Assembly: GCF_001625215.2 (NCBI RefSeq)
Contig: NC_030385.2
Coordinates: 33,753,598-33,817,597, forward strand
Length of the DNA: 64,000 bases
Source of the DNA: Daucus carota subsp. sativus
Taxonomy: Eukaryota; Streptophyta; Magnoliopsida; Apiales; Apiaceae
Direction of reading: 5' to 3'
Both the position numbers and the translations under genes were made by a program. Positions 23,119-35,801 of this stretch are shown here, piece by piece (position 1 is the first letter of the stretch; the number at the start of each line of letters is the position of its first letter). The notes under the pieces are model-generated. The model did not search any database. It was not told where the DNA came from and saw only the letters and a list, made by a program, of their open reading frames with translations.

Positions 23119-26100
23119 TCAACATTCTCGAATCTGATGATTTTCTGTTGTGCCGGGCCAGCTACAACCCGTTGACCATCCCAAAACACCAAGAATTAGA
23201 TCTACTTTTGAACAAAGACTTACCTGCATAAGGATATATGTCAGAGGCAATCATAAATAACATCATTTCATATATGCACACATTTGCTACACTTACCAGA
23301 CTGTCCAGGTTTGTTTCTATCTGAAATAAAATGACAGACATTCCTCTTCCTCTGTCAACCTCAGCCTGAAAACTCCAAAATGGATATATTAGCTTCGGGA
23401 ACTTCAAAAGAAAAACATAATCGATACCTGGTAGTTCTAAGCAATCTTACTCACCACACAAGAGCATATTGTGATGCCTATATCAGCCAACAACACTGTA
23501 ATGTCAGCCATCATGCCTGGAAAATATTATAAAAAAAAAGGAAAAAGAAATTGAAATTTAGTATAGCAACAGTTTTTTATTATTGCAATTTCAAGGACAT
23601 CAAAACACAGTTGGCATAATATCATCGCATCCTGAAAAGACAGAGCATGAACATACCTCTTCGATCTATACACACCACACAAAACCACTGGACAGAGTGC
23701 CCTTCAAGTTTGTCCCACGATGCAACTTTGGAAGCTCGCCAGTTCTCTAAACCAGGCAGTACTTCCTTGTACATCGGAATATTAGCAAGTATCATCTCAG
23801 CAACACCATTTCCTTGTGATAGCAACTCTCCTTTTGCTTTTAGACTCACATGCTGCATATGCTTGCTATGGTTTCCATTTAACTTAGGAACTTTGACACT
23901 GCCATTTTCAACTTTAAAAACATCTTCCTCACTTAATTTTGAAGACGTTAATTTCATCACATTCCTTAGGATTTTTTCCCATGTGTATTTACTCCCTTTA
24001 GAATAATCCGAAACTTCTTCTACACAATCCTCCTCTTCAGAATCAGCAACAAATTCATTTACTGAGTCGGCTGTTAACTCGGATGCAGATAAAGCAGCCT
24101 GCTCTTTTAAAAACTGAATGGAACATCAAGTTTTTATTAGTAAAGAGTCAGGGTACAAAGTTATCTATATTCAATATATATTGACAACCTTACTTTCATA
24201 ATCTTGTGTCTTGCACTACGTGTTTTTGCATGCTGTAGCCACTGCTTATGCCTCTGAAAAGCAGACTTGCTAGAGAGTGCCTGTAAAATGCAGTTTGCTA
24301 GCTATAAAAAGGAGTCCAGTATAAATTAAGAATATGCCTGACAAAGGGTGCTGGACCACTCTTTTCACAGGAGAAGTCTTTTACCAAGCTATCATGAAAG
24401 TTCAGATAACTATAACGTTTCTAAAGCAACAGTTCACAACACTCTAGTTCCAAAATAAAAAATCACATAAATTTATTTACACTTTTCTTACAAAGGCTTT
24501 CCAAATAAAAAAAATGGCTTAGAGATACTTTTTATCACATTATTTAGTGCACATGTTACTAAGATGGTTTGTAGCTTCCACAAAATACATGGCTAGTACT
24601 TCAATACTTGTTCTGTTCTGATGTATTTTGACAACTCATTCAGCCCAAGAGCCAACCCTCAAAGGTAAACTAAACGGTTCTCAAACACTTGTACCCATTT
24701 CGTGAACAATAACTGTTACCGGGGAGAAAAAGGAGAGAACGTGTTTTGATTTATGGAGAAAAATATGGGAAATGAAACTCACATTATAGGTTATTACTTC
24801 CACCACCTCAGCATTTGCAAGCACATGTAAAGGAGTTACCAGATTACCATTAACCTGCAAAAATAAAAAGACTTGAAATGATACTTTGTTATTTAGCACA
24901 AGAATAATATTAACTAATACTCTGTTTGTCAAGGATAGATCCCTTCCCCATAAAGCAGAATAATACCTTCGCAGCCACCATTTTGTTACCAATTTCAGTG
25001 TGTATCATGTATGCATAGTCAATAACTGTTGCTCCCTTTGGAAGATTTTTAATCTGTAAGTAATACAATTTAAAACACTTAAGTTGGTGGAGAGCTGGGG
25101 GGTTAACAGATAAATTCATTAAATGTTAAACAAGATCAGTCTTTCACCTCTCCTCGTGGCGTAAATACAAAGACACGGCTACCTAAAAGGTCTCTGGTGA
25201 TGGTGTCTACAAACTCCCTCGAGCTCATGTTTCCAACAAACTCTTCCTGCCATTCTCTGATTGCATTAAGCCAACCAATCTGGAAGGACAAAGTAGGAGT
25301 TGATCATATACAAGTCCAGTGGGCAGCAATCTCTTAAAAGAAAACATATAATACTAAGCATTCAAAAATCATACCCTAAGAGCAACACTTGCATTGTTGA
25401 GACTCACTGTTTTACTTCTTAAACTTCTACCGTTTGGTATAGTATGTTTTACCAACCCATTAACAAATACTTTTCCACTGTAGTGAGCAGCAATTCCCCT
25501 CTCTGCTATTAAATCCATTTCTTCAGTTCTTATCTATTCAAAAAACAAAAAAAAAATGAACTTGTAAGAAAGTCGAAAGAGATAGGGAAAAACCAAATTA
25601 CCGAGTGCATTCAACACATATAGCAGTACATTTCATAGTACTTCAACGAATCAAGTATTATTGGAAACAAATTAGGTTCCCAGAAAATACCTGAACCTCC
25701 AGCCGAAACATGCTTTCATACAGAAATGGAATTACAGTTGTATGAAGACTCTGATAACCATTTGGTTTTGGGGTTGCAATGTAATCCTTCATCTGTTACA
25801 GAAGTTTAACTAAATTCCCTATTAATTTTTAAGAGACATATGAAAATAAGTAGCTATATATACTAGACATTAGCAAAGGTGATAAGAGCAAGATACCCAC
25901 AGCTCGAGGAATAGGGGTCCAGATTCCATGTACCAGACCAAGCACATGATAGCAAATCTGGAAAACAAGAAATAATGATGTTATAATTTCAAAGACGCAG
26001 AATAAATATATAGAAATGAGCTTATATTAATTTTGTTTTCTTATTTAAGAGCTACAAGTAATGAATAGGTTTGGACCTGAGTTATTAACATACCTGATGT

Positions 26101-29100
26101 GCACTACACAAAGGCCCTACACCTATGCATGGCTTTGGCTTTATAATGATCCGAAGCTGGTGATACAAATGATGAAACGTATTATTAGTAAGGAAATCAT
26201 ACCAGAGTTTCTAATTACAGCCATGGAATTCAGGTATAACAAACCTGTGCTATTTGATTGACTTCATAAATGGAGCCTTTGGATTTGAGAACAGCTTTAT
26301 AGATACTGCAATGATTCAAAGTGAAGAGTAGTGGATGTTTAAAAAATCCTCCTCAAAAACCGTCCAAAAAAAATAATGTTGAACCAAGTAAAAGGCATTA
26401 GAAAATACATGCATATATTTTACTCATGCAAGAGATACCACAGAACACAATATATGTTTGCACAATCATACTTCTGGAAGTGTACCCACGGCAAAACTAG
26501 GTCTCTGTAACAGATGTGCTCAAAAATTTATCTTACTTTGCAACTTTACATAAACTTTTTAAGAAGTTAGAAATTCAAAGAAAGTCATACAAACACCTTT
26601 TATGAATATAGTAATGTGCTGCACACTAAAAATAATAATTAAGATACTAAAACACAATCTTAAGAAAAATTGGATGTATGTTCTTATAAATACTTGAATT
26701 TTCCTCAAATCATCCTGCTCAGCCAACCATTTATCAGAAAATATGACCTGGACTTGGTGACACTTGACAATTAAAATATTTATGACATTGCATTTTGTCT
26801 ATTTCAAAGGAAAAACCAACTTCATCGTAATAGCATAACATTGTCCACCATCGAATTTAAATCAGGTGTGCCACTGCTATCGATGACTAGTTTGTTTGCT
26901 GGCAAATTAGCGATAGCTTTAGAGATAACTATCCATTGTCCGTAGACAAGTGCTGCCTAATGCAGAACGCCTCTAAAATTTAACACATACAAAATGCATG
27001 GGCTGGAGCAAACCGATACAGCAACTCAGTAGGCAGATAAAAGACATTATTAAGAAATGAACAAAAACAGTTTCAGATATACCTGTATGGCTCCTTACAG
27101 GCAGACCTAACTTCAGTTTTAATTGTCATCATGTCTAGGAACTGATCATCCTCAATCTTCTTAATCAAGATTTTATTTGCCTAGCACAAAGAAGAGTCTA
27201 ATAAGCATGTGTGACTGGCGTTATACATAGTTGCACACCGCTATTCAGTAAATCATGATATTTCCCGCACCATATGGTTGATTTGCAATGACAAAAAAAT
27301 TCAATATGTGATAAGCACAAGCATAAAGAGAGTGTATGTACCTCTACGAGTTCCTTCTCATGTTCTTTGAGGAGTTCAGCAACTCTTCTCTTGATCTTAG
27401 CATAGTCTTGAGCATTAGTGTACATAAAGGACAGGTTTTCAAGTTCAGACTGTGACGAGAAAATGGTAAATACAATCATCATTATATCAGTACAATTATA
27501 ATTATCTAAGAAAATACAGGTAAAGCAGATGGTAACCAAGTGACAAGTAGCTCATTTGGAAATATTAACACAAAGTAGTTTCGACTCAGGTGACAGGCTG
27601 ATTCTCGGAAGGAAACATATTATTCATGGATTGACCTAAGTGCACAATATACGGATTATGCAATGGATGCATTTTTATTATTCAACATCTGAAAGCTGCC
27701 ACAGGATAGTGTAAGACTGTAGAGTATTCACACACACATTTCATTACATCAACTAATCTACACTAACTCTGACTTCTTCTCTATTAATATAAAGATGCTA
27801 AATTTTTCTTCACATTTCATATGAAACTTGCAAAAAAATATTATATAAACATACATTTTACGTATAAAACCCCTAACAGTGGCATCATCTAGGTTACTTC
27901 TGTTCTACAATATTGAATAACTTCCAAAACGTAAGAAAGTGCGACACAAATGCCAATGTTTTGATTGATAGTATAAAAAGATCACAAAATCCCTGGCTCC
28001 TAAATATAAAATCATGAAAAGAAGAATAAAATTACCTTTATCTGGTGCATTCCCAGCAATTTTGCTAAAGGTGCAAAGACCTGCAAAGTCTCCATTGCAA
28101 TACTGGTCTGGACACAATATATTAATGTTAAGAGCAAACACAAAAACTTTGCTGTATACAATAAACTGAACATAATTAAGATAAAAAAAGTAGAGATATC
28201 ATGCTAAAATGCTACACCACCTGCTTATGTGGTGGCATGTGAGAAAGAGTCCGCATGTTGTGTAATCTATCAGCTAATTTGACGATAATGACACGAACCT
28301 GAAAAAGTAAATGGTTAAATTTAAAAGTAGCTGTTGCCATAAACCTGTACACAATCATAGATTGTTATGCACATAATACCTCTTGAGTCATAGCTAAAAA
28401 CATCTGTCTTAGGTCATCTGCTTTCACATCTTGCACTGAATCACTGTCGCTCTTACATTTGAGTTTTCCCAGCTTTGATACCTTAATTACCAAATAAACA
28501 AGCATAGTGTCAGCAGCTCTATAGCAACAATTTCATATGAAAGTCAATGATCCAGCACAAACTACTGGTCCCTTTATTTGCCACAGTTTCCATTAAATAC
28601 ATCTCATCAATTTGTCACAAGTTCTGGAAGGAAAAAATATTCATCTATTTATCCCCACTTACCCTGTCTACTATTAACTACCTAAGAATGTGGACCACTT
28701 ACAAAATCATTTATTTTTCAACTAATTGTCAAACTTAATCGACTTTTTCAGGGCTCACCACTCACTCTCATTGATATTCATAATTCATCGTCATACTCAT
28801 ACACCTCAATAACTGGTATTGTCAATTGTTTTTACTTTTTAATGTAAAGTGCATGAAATAAATAACACCTTTGTCTCCCCTTCTACAATGTGGCGAACAG
28901 TTTCACCAAATTCTTTATCTATCCTTTCAAATGTGACAACATTGGTGTCCTCTACTGTATCGTGCAATAAACCAGCTGCTATTGATTCCCAATCCAATTC
29001 CTGGAAGGCAAGTATATAGAGTATACGTTTAAATACTGAAGCATGCAGATATTATAATCTTTGAGACCCTGTGAACACAATTCAAGTGCAACTTCTTCAT

Positions 29101-31706
29101 TGAGCAAAACTCACTAGTTCTCCCAGTATTCGTGCAACTTCAACCGGGTGAATGATAAAGGGTTCTCCACTTCGTCTTTTTTGACCATCGTGTGCCTCAA
29201 AAGCCAGCTGTAAACATAAAACAAGGCATGTTTAATTACTGTTGTTTACAATCCAAATTTCCTTACCTTTTCTAACAACTAATCAAACATTATGTTATAT
29301 AAAACTGAAGAATCTAGAAGTTATAATAAGCAAACATATGAATATGAGTCGTTATATGGTGCACATAAACAATAACAAGCTTACATTCAATGCACTGTGA
29401 ACTAATATCAATTCCTCTGGCGGAAGATATGAAATAGCTGGCATAAGTCCCTGAGTAATCAGTAAAAGAGAAGTCAAGTTAGTATACACCTGTTTCTATA
29501 CCACTTCTAATCACAAAAGACGTCAAAATATGAGTAGCAAGATCTTGTTGACAAAATACTTCTAACAAATAATTTAGGCTAAATACAATATTTTAAATTT
29601 ACAAGGAACTGACCTCCCGTCCCAGTTTTTATGTGAGTCTTTCAGTTTTTTCCACATGTTTAGGCATATACAAGGTATAAAGAAAATTTCTAACATCATC
29701 TTTGAAAGAAAATATTATGTACACCTTAGTATGACTGCAAAGAGTCGAGGGCACGCATAAATTTGTAGTAATATACTTCAAATATTCACTTGCAAAATGT
29801 TCTGCACCTTCACGCCATGATGATAACAAATAATAGAAGATTTTCAGTTTATCTACAGGCAAAACATAATAATATGCCTTGCTCAAGTTTATATTTGAAG
29901 ATTCTGGTAAACTGCTTAATGGTAGGTTGGGCTGCCAATGAATAATCTACAGAACCAGTATAAGTTTAACTAGATTTCAGGAAGTACTACACAAAGTCTC
30001 CGAAAAAAATATATATAGACCTCAGCCTCTAATGGTCATACAAAGGCTAAGATTTTTATCAAAATCAAATGTCTGTAACAATAGCATCACTTTATATTAC
30101 AACCTATGGGCAAATAGGGTAGACGGCTTGCTTTAAAATGAATTCGCTCATCCCGTGTACTTGAAAAAAATAAAGAAGCTGTGTTCAGACAGATTCAACT
30201 TTACCCTCAGAAGGCATATAAGACAGTCATTTCTTGTGATATCAAGTTTATAGTCACTTGATGCAACAACATGCATAATTCATAGTACACTATATAGGAA
30301 GATGCTAGAAATAACCGATTATAAACATTTTGTTGCTACAAACAAGCCAATATGCCACATCATTTGGCACTGACTACACAGAAATTTTAGAAGGTTATTA
30401 TAATTAGTTTAATCTGGTATTTTTGTTAAGGGAAATATACTAAATGATTTTTAAAAAAAAGGGCAGAAGGGAAAATTACACCATACCTCCCACAAACTAT
30501 CTGGTGAAATTTCGTCATACGTCTGTGATGATTCTGATGTAGAACTGCACATTTTCCATTTTTCATGAGCATGATGAAGGCTACTAGATTTTAAGACGCT
30601 GTTCTGAGAAACAAAATGCGAAGATTCAGTTGACAATAAACCTCCCAAGTCGGTAGATTCACATCTCTGACACAAATATTAATGAAAAGCTACTGTTAGT
30701 GAGAAATCCTAGAAATATCTTCCGCATGCATAACAATAAGCCCTAAATATTTCAAATGAGTTATTGGTGTAGATTGCTGTTCTGTACTAGCATATAAGTG
30801 GAAAAACTGTCACCGAAAGAAGTGAAAGAAATTAAAGTAGCTTATGAGAAGCAGAGAAAAGCTGCCATGGATAATCAGGAATATCTTTATATTTAAACAA
30901 ATGACCTCTACCATGTAAACTTATTAGTTATTACTGACGGAAGTGGATCAAATTTTGCAGAATTATAATGCGATGATACTGTAGTTCCAAACCTCAAGAA
31001 AAACAAAATCCTACAAGTTAATATCACTTTTAAGACTATTTCCGTAACCAATGCTATTGCTGTAAATGCAAACACAACTCAACTATTAATAAACTTAGGA
31101 ACTCAATCTTCATCAGCATCCTTTGGTTTCAATAATTTAGATCAGCGCGTTAATTAGTTGATTAATGATTTCCAGGATATCGCGCCTCTAGGTTTTTATC
31201 TAACTCGAGAAGTGCCATGTCATATAAATTGAAGAAAAAAACAATATGCCAATTCAAATGCGTGCACTGTTTTACGCGATGGTCAGTTCTCTACTTGCCA
31301 TCTGCTAGAACAAAGCATTGCTGTAAATGTAATTTTATAGAACATGATTACATATAGGTCCGTCACAGCAAAAATAGTACTCTATCATATTAAAATACCT
31401 TGATTCCGGATTTTCTTCCCCTCGGTCCGAACGTCGAGACCGAAGAATGTGCAGTTGTGGCAAGAAAACCAGTTAAAGCCCTAGGAGCTTTGGAAGCACA
31501 TGAAGTAATACTGCAGTCATATTTTCCACTCCCCTCCCCTTTCCTAAACTTACATATATTCACACATTCAACTGAAACTGCACAATTCCACATCAAAAAT
31601 ACATAAATTCACCACGCATATTGAAATTCGCTAGATTATAAAATTACTTGAAATAATTTATATAAACGTAGATTAAAACAAAGCAAAATATACCTGACAT
31701 TGCCAT
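23119..31706 (-). CDS. RSH1: RSH1: chloroplast RelA/SpoT homologue, ppGpp hydrolase type, 24 coding exons
   Basis: Controls plastid (p)ppGpp. Coding exons, 5' to 3': 31694-31706, 31399-31577, 30487-30666, 29385-29450, 29115-29207, 28869-29000, 28380-28481, 28221-28298, 28036-28107, 27342-27449, 27083-27180, 26245-26305, 26094-26156, 25901-25957, 25691-25792, 25375-25533, 25148-25279, 24967-25053, 24783-24854, 24194-24280, 23657-24113, 23455-23516, 23297-23365, 23119-23223. All phases agree and sum to 877 residues, close to Arabidopsis RSH1. A plastid transit region is followed by an HD hydrolase domain (about 147-305) with FIIHP (His166), LLHD (190-191) and [10 protein letters not shown] (Asp265) intact. 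The synthetase-like domain (about 345-525) is degenerate: EVNQIAQLR replaces the canonical EVHDIxGLR. TGS is at about 550-618 ([12 protein letters not shown]) and ACT at about 787-870 ([18 protein letters not shown]). Hydrolysis without synthesis is therefore likely, as reported for Arabidopsis RSH1. Confidence 0.95.
31694..31706 (-). other. RSH1 micro-exon 1 carrying the start codon
   Basis: 13-nt coding exon, ATG GCA ATG TCA G, with donor GTATAT. It joins acceptor TTGTGCAG at 31578/31577 to read [13 protein letters not shown], matching the MSVSVECVN start of plant RSH1. The in-frame ATG inside the intron sequence (31591-31593) is the alternative start but gives a poorer match. Confidence 0.75.
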
Positions 31707-31847
31707 TTCTACTTGTAAGCATCGGAACAACTTCCTCTCATTTCATCAAAATTAACATTAAACTCTACAGGTATACACACACAAATTTATATTTGTTTGT
31801 CGAAGTTCAGCAAGAATCAAATCCCCTTAAACAATCAAATTCACTTT

Positions 31848-31850
<3 letters not shown>

Positions 31851-31893
<43 letters not shown>
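31851..31893. repeat. (AG)n microsatellite in the RSH1 5' leader
   Basis: About 21 uninterrupted AG units, read as (CT)n on the RSH1 strand. A shorter imperfect GA tract follows at about 31970-32010. Both lie 150-300 nt upstream of the RSH1 start, in the probable 5' UTR/core promoter, where CT-rich tracts are common in plants. Confidence 0.85.
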
Positions 31894-31897
<4 letters not shown>

Positions 31898-32211
31898 GTA
31901 TTAAAATTGTTGAGATATTAGGGCAAAAATCGAAGATGTGTTGAGAGAATTTGCGAAGAGATAATCTAGAGAGAGAGAGAGTGTTTAGAGAGAGAGAGAG
32001 GAGGGGGAGAAGATAGCTATATAATTTAGGGAAGGCCACATAAAAATGAAAGATTTATTTGTTTCATGGAAAATATGCAGCTGATATTATTTTATTCTAT
32101 TTTATATGGTGAAATTTTTATGAGGGGCGTATAAATCCGAATATTCAAATCAGTTGTGCTACGCTACGTTGGGAATTCATGGAGTTAAATGCCAGGCCAA
32201 TGAGATGATAC

Positions 32212-32217
32212 CACGTG
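32212..32217. promoter_or_regulatory. G-box CACGTG upstream of RSH1
   Basis: Palindromic CACGTG about 510 bp upstream of the RSH1 start, within CCACGTGTAC. Such cores bind bZIP/bHLH factors in light- and ABA-responsive promoters. One hexamer is weak evidence. Confidence 0.4.
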
Positions 32218-32337
32218 TACGATTATACTGCTGGCGTGTGCTCCCTGACTGTAATTGAGTTGTCAATAAAAACATAGTACAGCCGCGTTGTGACTTGTGA
32301 GTTTTCCTCCGTTTGTCAGTAACATAGCATACACATT

Positions 32338-32654
32338 GGCTCAGTTTGGGAATTAGCAGTTAGCGGATTGAATTAAATGTTTTGATTAGCTGATTTAAAT
32401 ATATGTTTTTACTAGCGGATTGAATTAGCAGTTTCTTATAGAACTGTTTGATAAATAGCTGTTTGATGAGTTTTTTGTGACACATACCCAAACCGCTAAC
32501 TCAAAAAACTCCTTAAACTAGCTTTTTGAACCCAAACTTCTATTTTAATCCGCTAACTACCAAACACTAACATTAGCGGATTAAAATGATCAAACCTCTG
32601 AAACACCTCAAACCTCTCATCTTACCCACAAAACCCCCACTTCCAAACACTCCC
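32338..32654. mobile_element. Tourist-like MITE, copy 3
   Basis: Starts GGCTCAGTTTGGGAATTAGC and ends ...CTTCCAAACACTCCC. It shares the AGCGGATTGAATTA and AAACACCTCAAACCTCT blocks with copies 1 and 2 and lacks the Stowaway present in copy 2. The flanks are decayed (ATT/GTT). Confidence 0.75.
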
Positions 32655-33078
32655 GTTGTTTCCGTTTCGTTTGATTGTTTTATTTTATTTGTTATTTATT
32701 TTCTCATTCAACCTTTTTTGTTTATTATCATTTTATTTTCTCATTCAACCTTTTTTGTTTATTATCATGAATTAATTCAAGAGACATGGTGATAATCAAT
32801 CATTAATAATTTGTATAGAGAAAATGAATTTCTTGACTTTCACTACATACAGAATTTGATTGAACCTGTTTAAGTTTTGTAGCATAATTAAAACGAGACG
32901 TTGAATATTTTACTTTTATAGGTTGAATTGGCGGTCAATACTGTGAAATTGTCATCAATCTTCCTGCAATAGTTTAGTTGGGACAAGTAAGGAATCACAT
33001 TCTGATTTAGAGAATATGGAAATTACATCGATGAAAATATGGTCCAATTATTATTGTGTCATTGAATGAGAATAAAAA
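32655..33078. other. Intergenic, short tandem duplication only
   Basis: AT-rich. At 32697-32765 the phrase TATTTTCTCATTCAACCTTTT is duplicated in tandem (about 37-bp period). No gene. Confidence 0.5.
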
Positions 33079-33200
33079 CTCCTCCGTCCCATTTTAAGTT
33101 AGTATGCAAATGTACGATCGTAATATATTTTATAAATAAGAGTTTAACTTTTTTTACATCCAAAACATAAAATGATTCACATGAAATAGACAACGGAGGT
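33079..33200. mobile_element. Decayed short Stowaway MITE
   Basis: CTCCTCCGTCCCATTTTAAG at the left, ATAGACAACGGAGG at the right, about 122 bp. The ends resemble other Stowaways here but the TIR is short and the TA flanks are not convincing. Confidence 0.5.
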
Positions 33201-33368
33201 TTACTGATCTGGCCACTTACACATCTCGTATCTCATAAGAATCTGAGGATATGATTGTTTGGAGTCATCAATTTTTAAATAATTATTCTATTTTTCTGAA
33301 TTATAAAGAAATTATGATCACACGTGTTCATATTTTAATCATCATTTTAGTTTATTTCTATGAGATTA

Positions 33369-33757
33369 GAGCATCTCCAACTATGAAGACCCCTTAGCTA
33401 AAAGGTGAGTTGTCATGTCAAAAATAAAAAATTTAGCCAACCACTTCAAAAATTCGCACTCCAACCACAGTAACCTGTTGTCTATAAATTTAGTCAACCT
33501 CCTATGGATGACTAAATTTGTCGAACTTCTACAGGTCTGTAACACATCTGTAGGAAGATTGCACATCATTTATTACCATATTGAACTGATATATTCTATT
33601 TTAACAATCTAAAATATTAATAACATGTTATTTTTAAATTATAGCCAACCAATATAACCAATACCATTGAAGAGAAATGTCTTACAGGTTCAACAAATTT
33701 TACATAACGTCTTACAGGTCCAATTTAGCCAACGATTATAGTCAGTTGGAGATGCTC
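33369..33757. mobile_element. Tourist-like (PIF/Harbinger) MITE, GAGCATCTCC type
   Basis: 389 bp, terminal repeats GAGCATCTCCAACT/AGTTGGAGATGCTC, and an exact 3-bp target duplication TTA on both sides. The interior is AT-rich and non-coding. Confidence 0.85.
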
Positions 33758-34000
33758 TTACAGAGGAATTATTATAACTCATATGAGAATGTATCAATAT
33801 AGGCGAATGCAATACACAATCACGTCCTTTCATGACATCTATATCCTATCATAAAAATCTAGATTAATTCATAAAAAATCCAATCAAAAATGAGATTGAA
33901 AATTATTTAGAAACATCAATTGAAGATCAATAATATGAAGATCAATGATAGATTACAATAATATTTAATACTTTACCACATAACATATCATAAGAATTTA

Positions 34001-34406
34001 GAGGAAAGTTCTATGGAGACCGCTATTTCATCGAAGACCTCGGAGACCACGTATATTCTGCAATCAAAACACTATAAAATAAATTATTTTGTAAAATATG
34101 TTCTACAAATATCATGTATTCATTAAAATTGTTGAAGATCATTTATGTTTAATAGGTAGATAATGTATGTTCTGCAAGTTTAACAAATGTTCTACAAACT
34201 AAATATATTTCATAGAACAAAACATTTTGTAATGTTCCACATGTAAAACTTATATGATATTTAAGATTTTAAATGAAATAATGATTTCATAGAACATGAT
34301 TTGCAAAACTATACGTTTTGCAATGTTTTTATGAAATATTTTACTTGCAGAACATATGTGGTCTCCGGGTCTCCGAAAAAAATGTGGTCTCCGTTGAACT
34401 TAACTC
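34001..34406. mobile_element. Mutator-like MITE
   Basis: 406 bp between perfect 10-bp direct repeats TAAGAATTTA (33991-34000 and 34407-34416). Ends GAGGAAAGTTCTATGGAGACC and the complement of GAGTTAAGTTCAACGGAGACC. GGAGACCAC words recur inside near both ends. Duplications of 9-11 bp are characteristic of Mutator-like elements. Confidence 0.8.
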
Positions 34407-34770
34407 TAAGAATTTATAGTGACTTATTAAATTTTAAAAATCGAATCGCTGAAAAACTTTACGGAGAATTAATGAACTGTAATGAGATTTTTAGAATAAT
34501 GGGCTCCGAACCCGATTTTGTCCGGTTTGTTTTTATCTTATTTTTAAAATTAATTATTTATCTCCGATATTGTAAATAGAGTAACAAATACAGAAGCTAA
34601 GTTGACTTGACTACAATAAGACAAGACAATTGAGAAACAAGGATGAATGCCTCATGAATCACGATATCTTTATGAGAGTATTTTGGAATAAGTAGTTGCG
34701 GTGTGTGTAAAACGCCAGCTAGCAATTAACGGGATTTCATCAAGATAGACAGATGGTAACTAAGGAATTA

Positions 34771-35092
34771 TGTGGGTGTTTGGGAATCGAAGAAGCCCAG
34801 CTTCTTGACTTGAGAAGTACTTCTAAAATTTTGTATACTGTTTGGGTAAATAAGCCAACCCACTTATTTGATGAGATTTTGTTCAGAAGTTGGAAGCCAA
34901 GAGTTGTAGCTTTTTTTTTTCTTCTCAGCTTTTTTACTCTCCCTTCTGTTTACAACAGCAGAATAACTTATAAATGAGGTTAATCAAACACTCCTATTAA
35001 ATTATAAATTCAAACCAACTTCTCATTTATAATCTACTTCTTTATTTTAATCAATAAGTTACTTCTTTTAATCTTAGCCAAACGGCCTCTAT
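34771..35092. mobile_element. Probable MITE (TGTTTGGG type), copy 1
   Basis: Left end GGGTGTTTGGGAATC, right end ATCTTAGCCAAACGGCCT. The interior has TGTTTGGGTAAATAAG, also seen in the element at 51105. The TIR is imperfect and no clear duplication was found, so boundaries are approximate. Confidence 0.5.
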
Positions 35093-35389
35093 ATTCTTTT
35101 TGGATGAATCACCAAGAATCAGCAAACTTAAAATATCTGACTTCATCTGAGACGTGGCAATCCTAGGAAGGGTACAAATATATATTGGACTACGCAACCA
35201 TTTCACTAATAATAACATGCTCGTCTCGGAACATCTTCGTTGAATTTTTGTATTTAAATCAATTTGTTAAGATTATCAAATGATTCGAGTTTAGGTTTTG
35301 TCTGAAATTTAGTACTAGAATACTACTATCTATTTGAGTTTCAAATGAAATTTATGTTCGTTTGAAATAATTGTGCACCTTTTAGACTT

Positions 35390-35651
35390 AGGGGTGGCAA
35401 TTTCGGGTAACGGGTCGTGTTCGTGTCAGCAATCGGGTCGATTTCGGGTCAACCTAAAATCACTTAAAATTGAATAAAACCAAAAATTGAAGTTATTACA
35501 AATGAAATTCTAGTTTCGGGTCATTTCGGGTCCATTTCGGGTCTGTCGGGTGATTTTCGGGTCACTTTCGGGTTTCTGTCTCAGTAAATCGGGTTTCGGG
35601 TTGGGTCGGGTTCGTGTCGGGTTTCGGGTCGTGTCTGATATTACCACCCCT
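35390..35651. mobile_element. hAT-like MITE with TTTCGGGTC repeats
   Basis: 262 bp, ends AGGGGTGGCAAT and ATTACCACCCCT. At least a dozen TTTCGGGTC/TCGGGT words occupy both outer parts. CTTTTAG occurs near both borders and may be a worn 8-bp duplication. Confidence 0.75.
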
Positions 35652-35801
35652 GCTTTTAGTAGAGTTGTTTGCAAGGAGAAAAAGCAATCCAAGTGAATGC
35701 GAATGCATTCTTGTTCGATGATGATTCTCATTTCATTTCTTATTCTATAGACTCAGAAATCAACAACAAGGGCGATTTTAATCATAGATATATGCATCTA
35801 A

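Noticed and set aside
29629-29886. 85-codon minus-strand frame between RSH1 exons 3 and 4
   Set aside because: RSH1 reads directly from SLWE to [13 protein letters not shown] when exons 3 and 4 are joined, as in the family. This frame has no match and lies in the intron.
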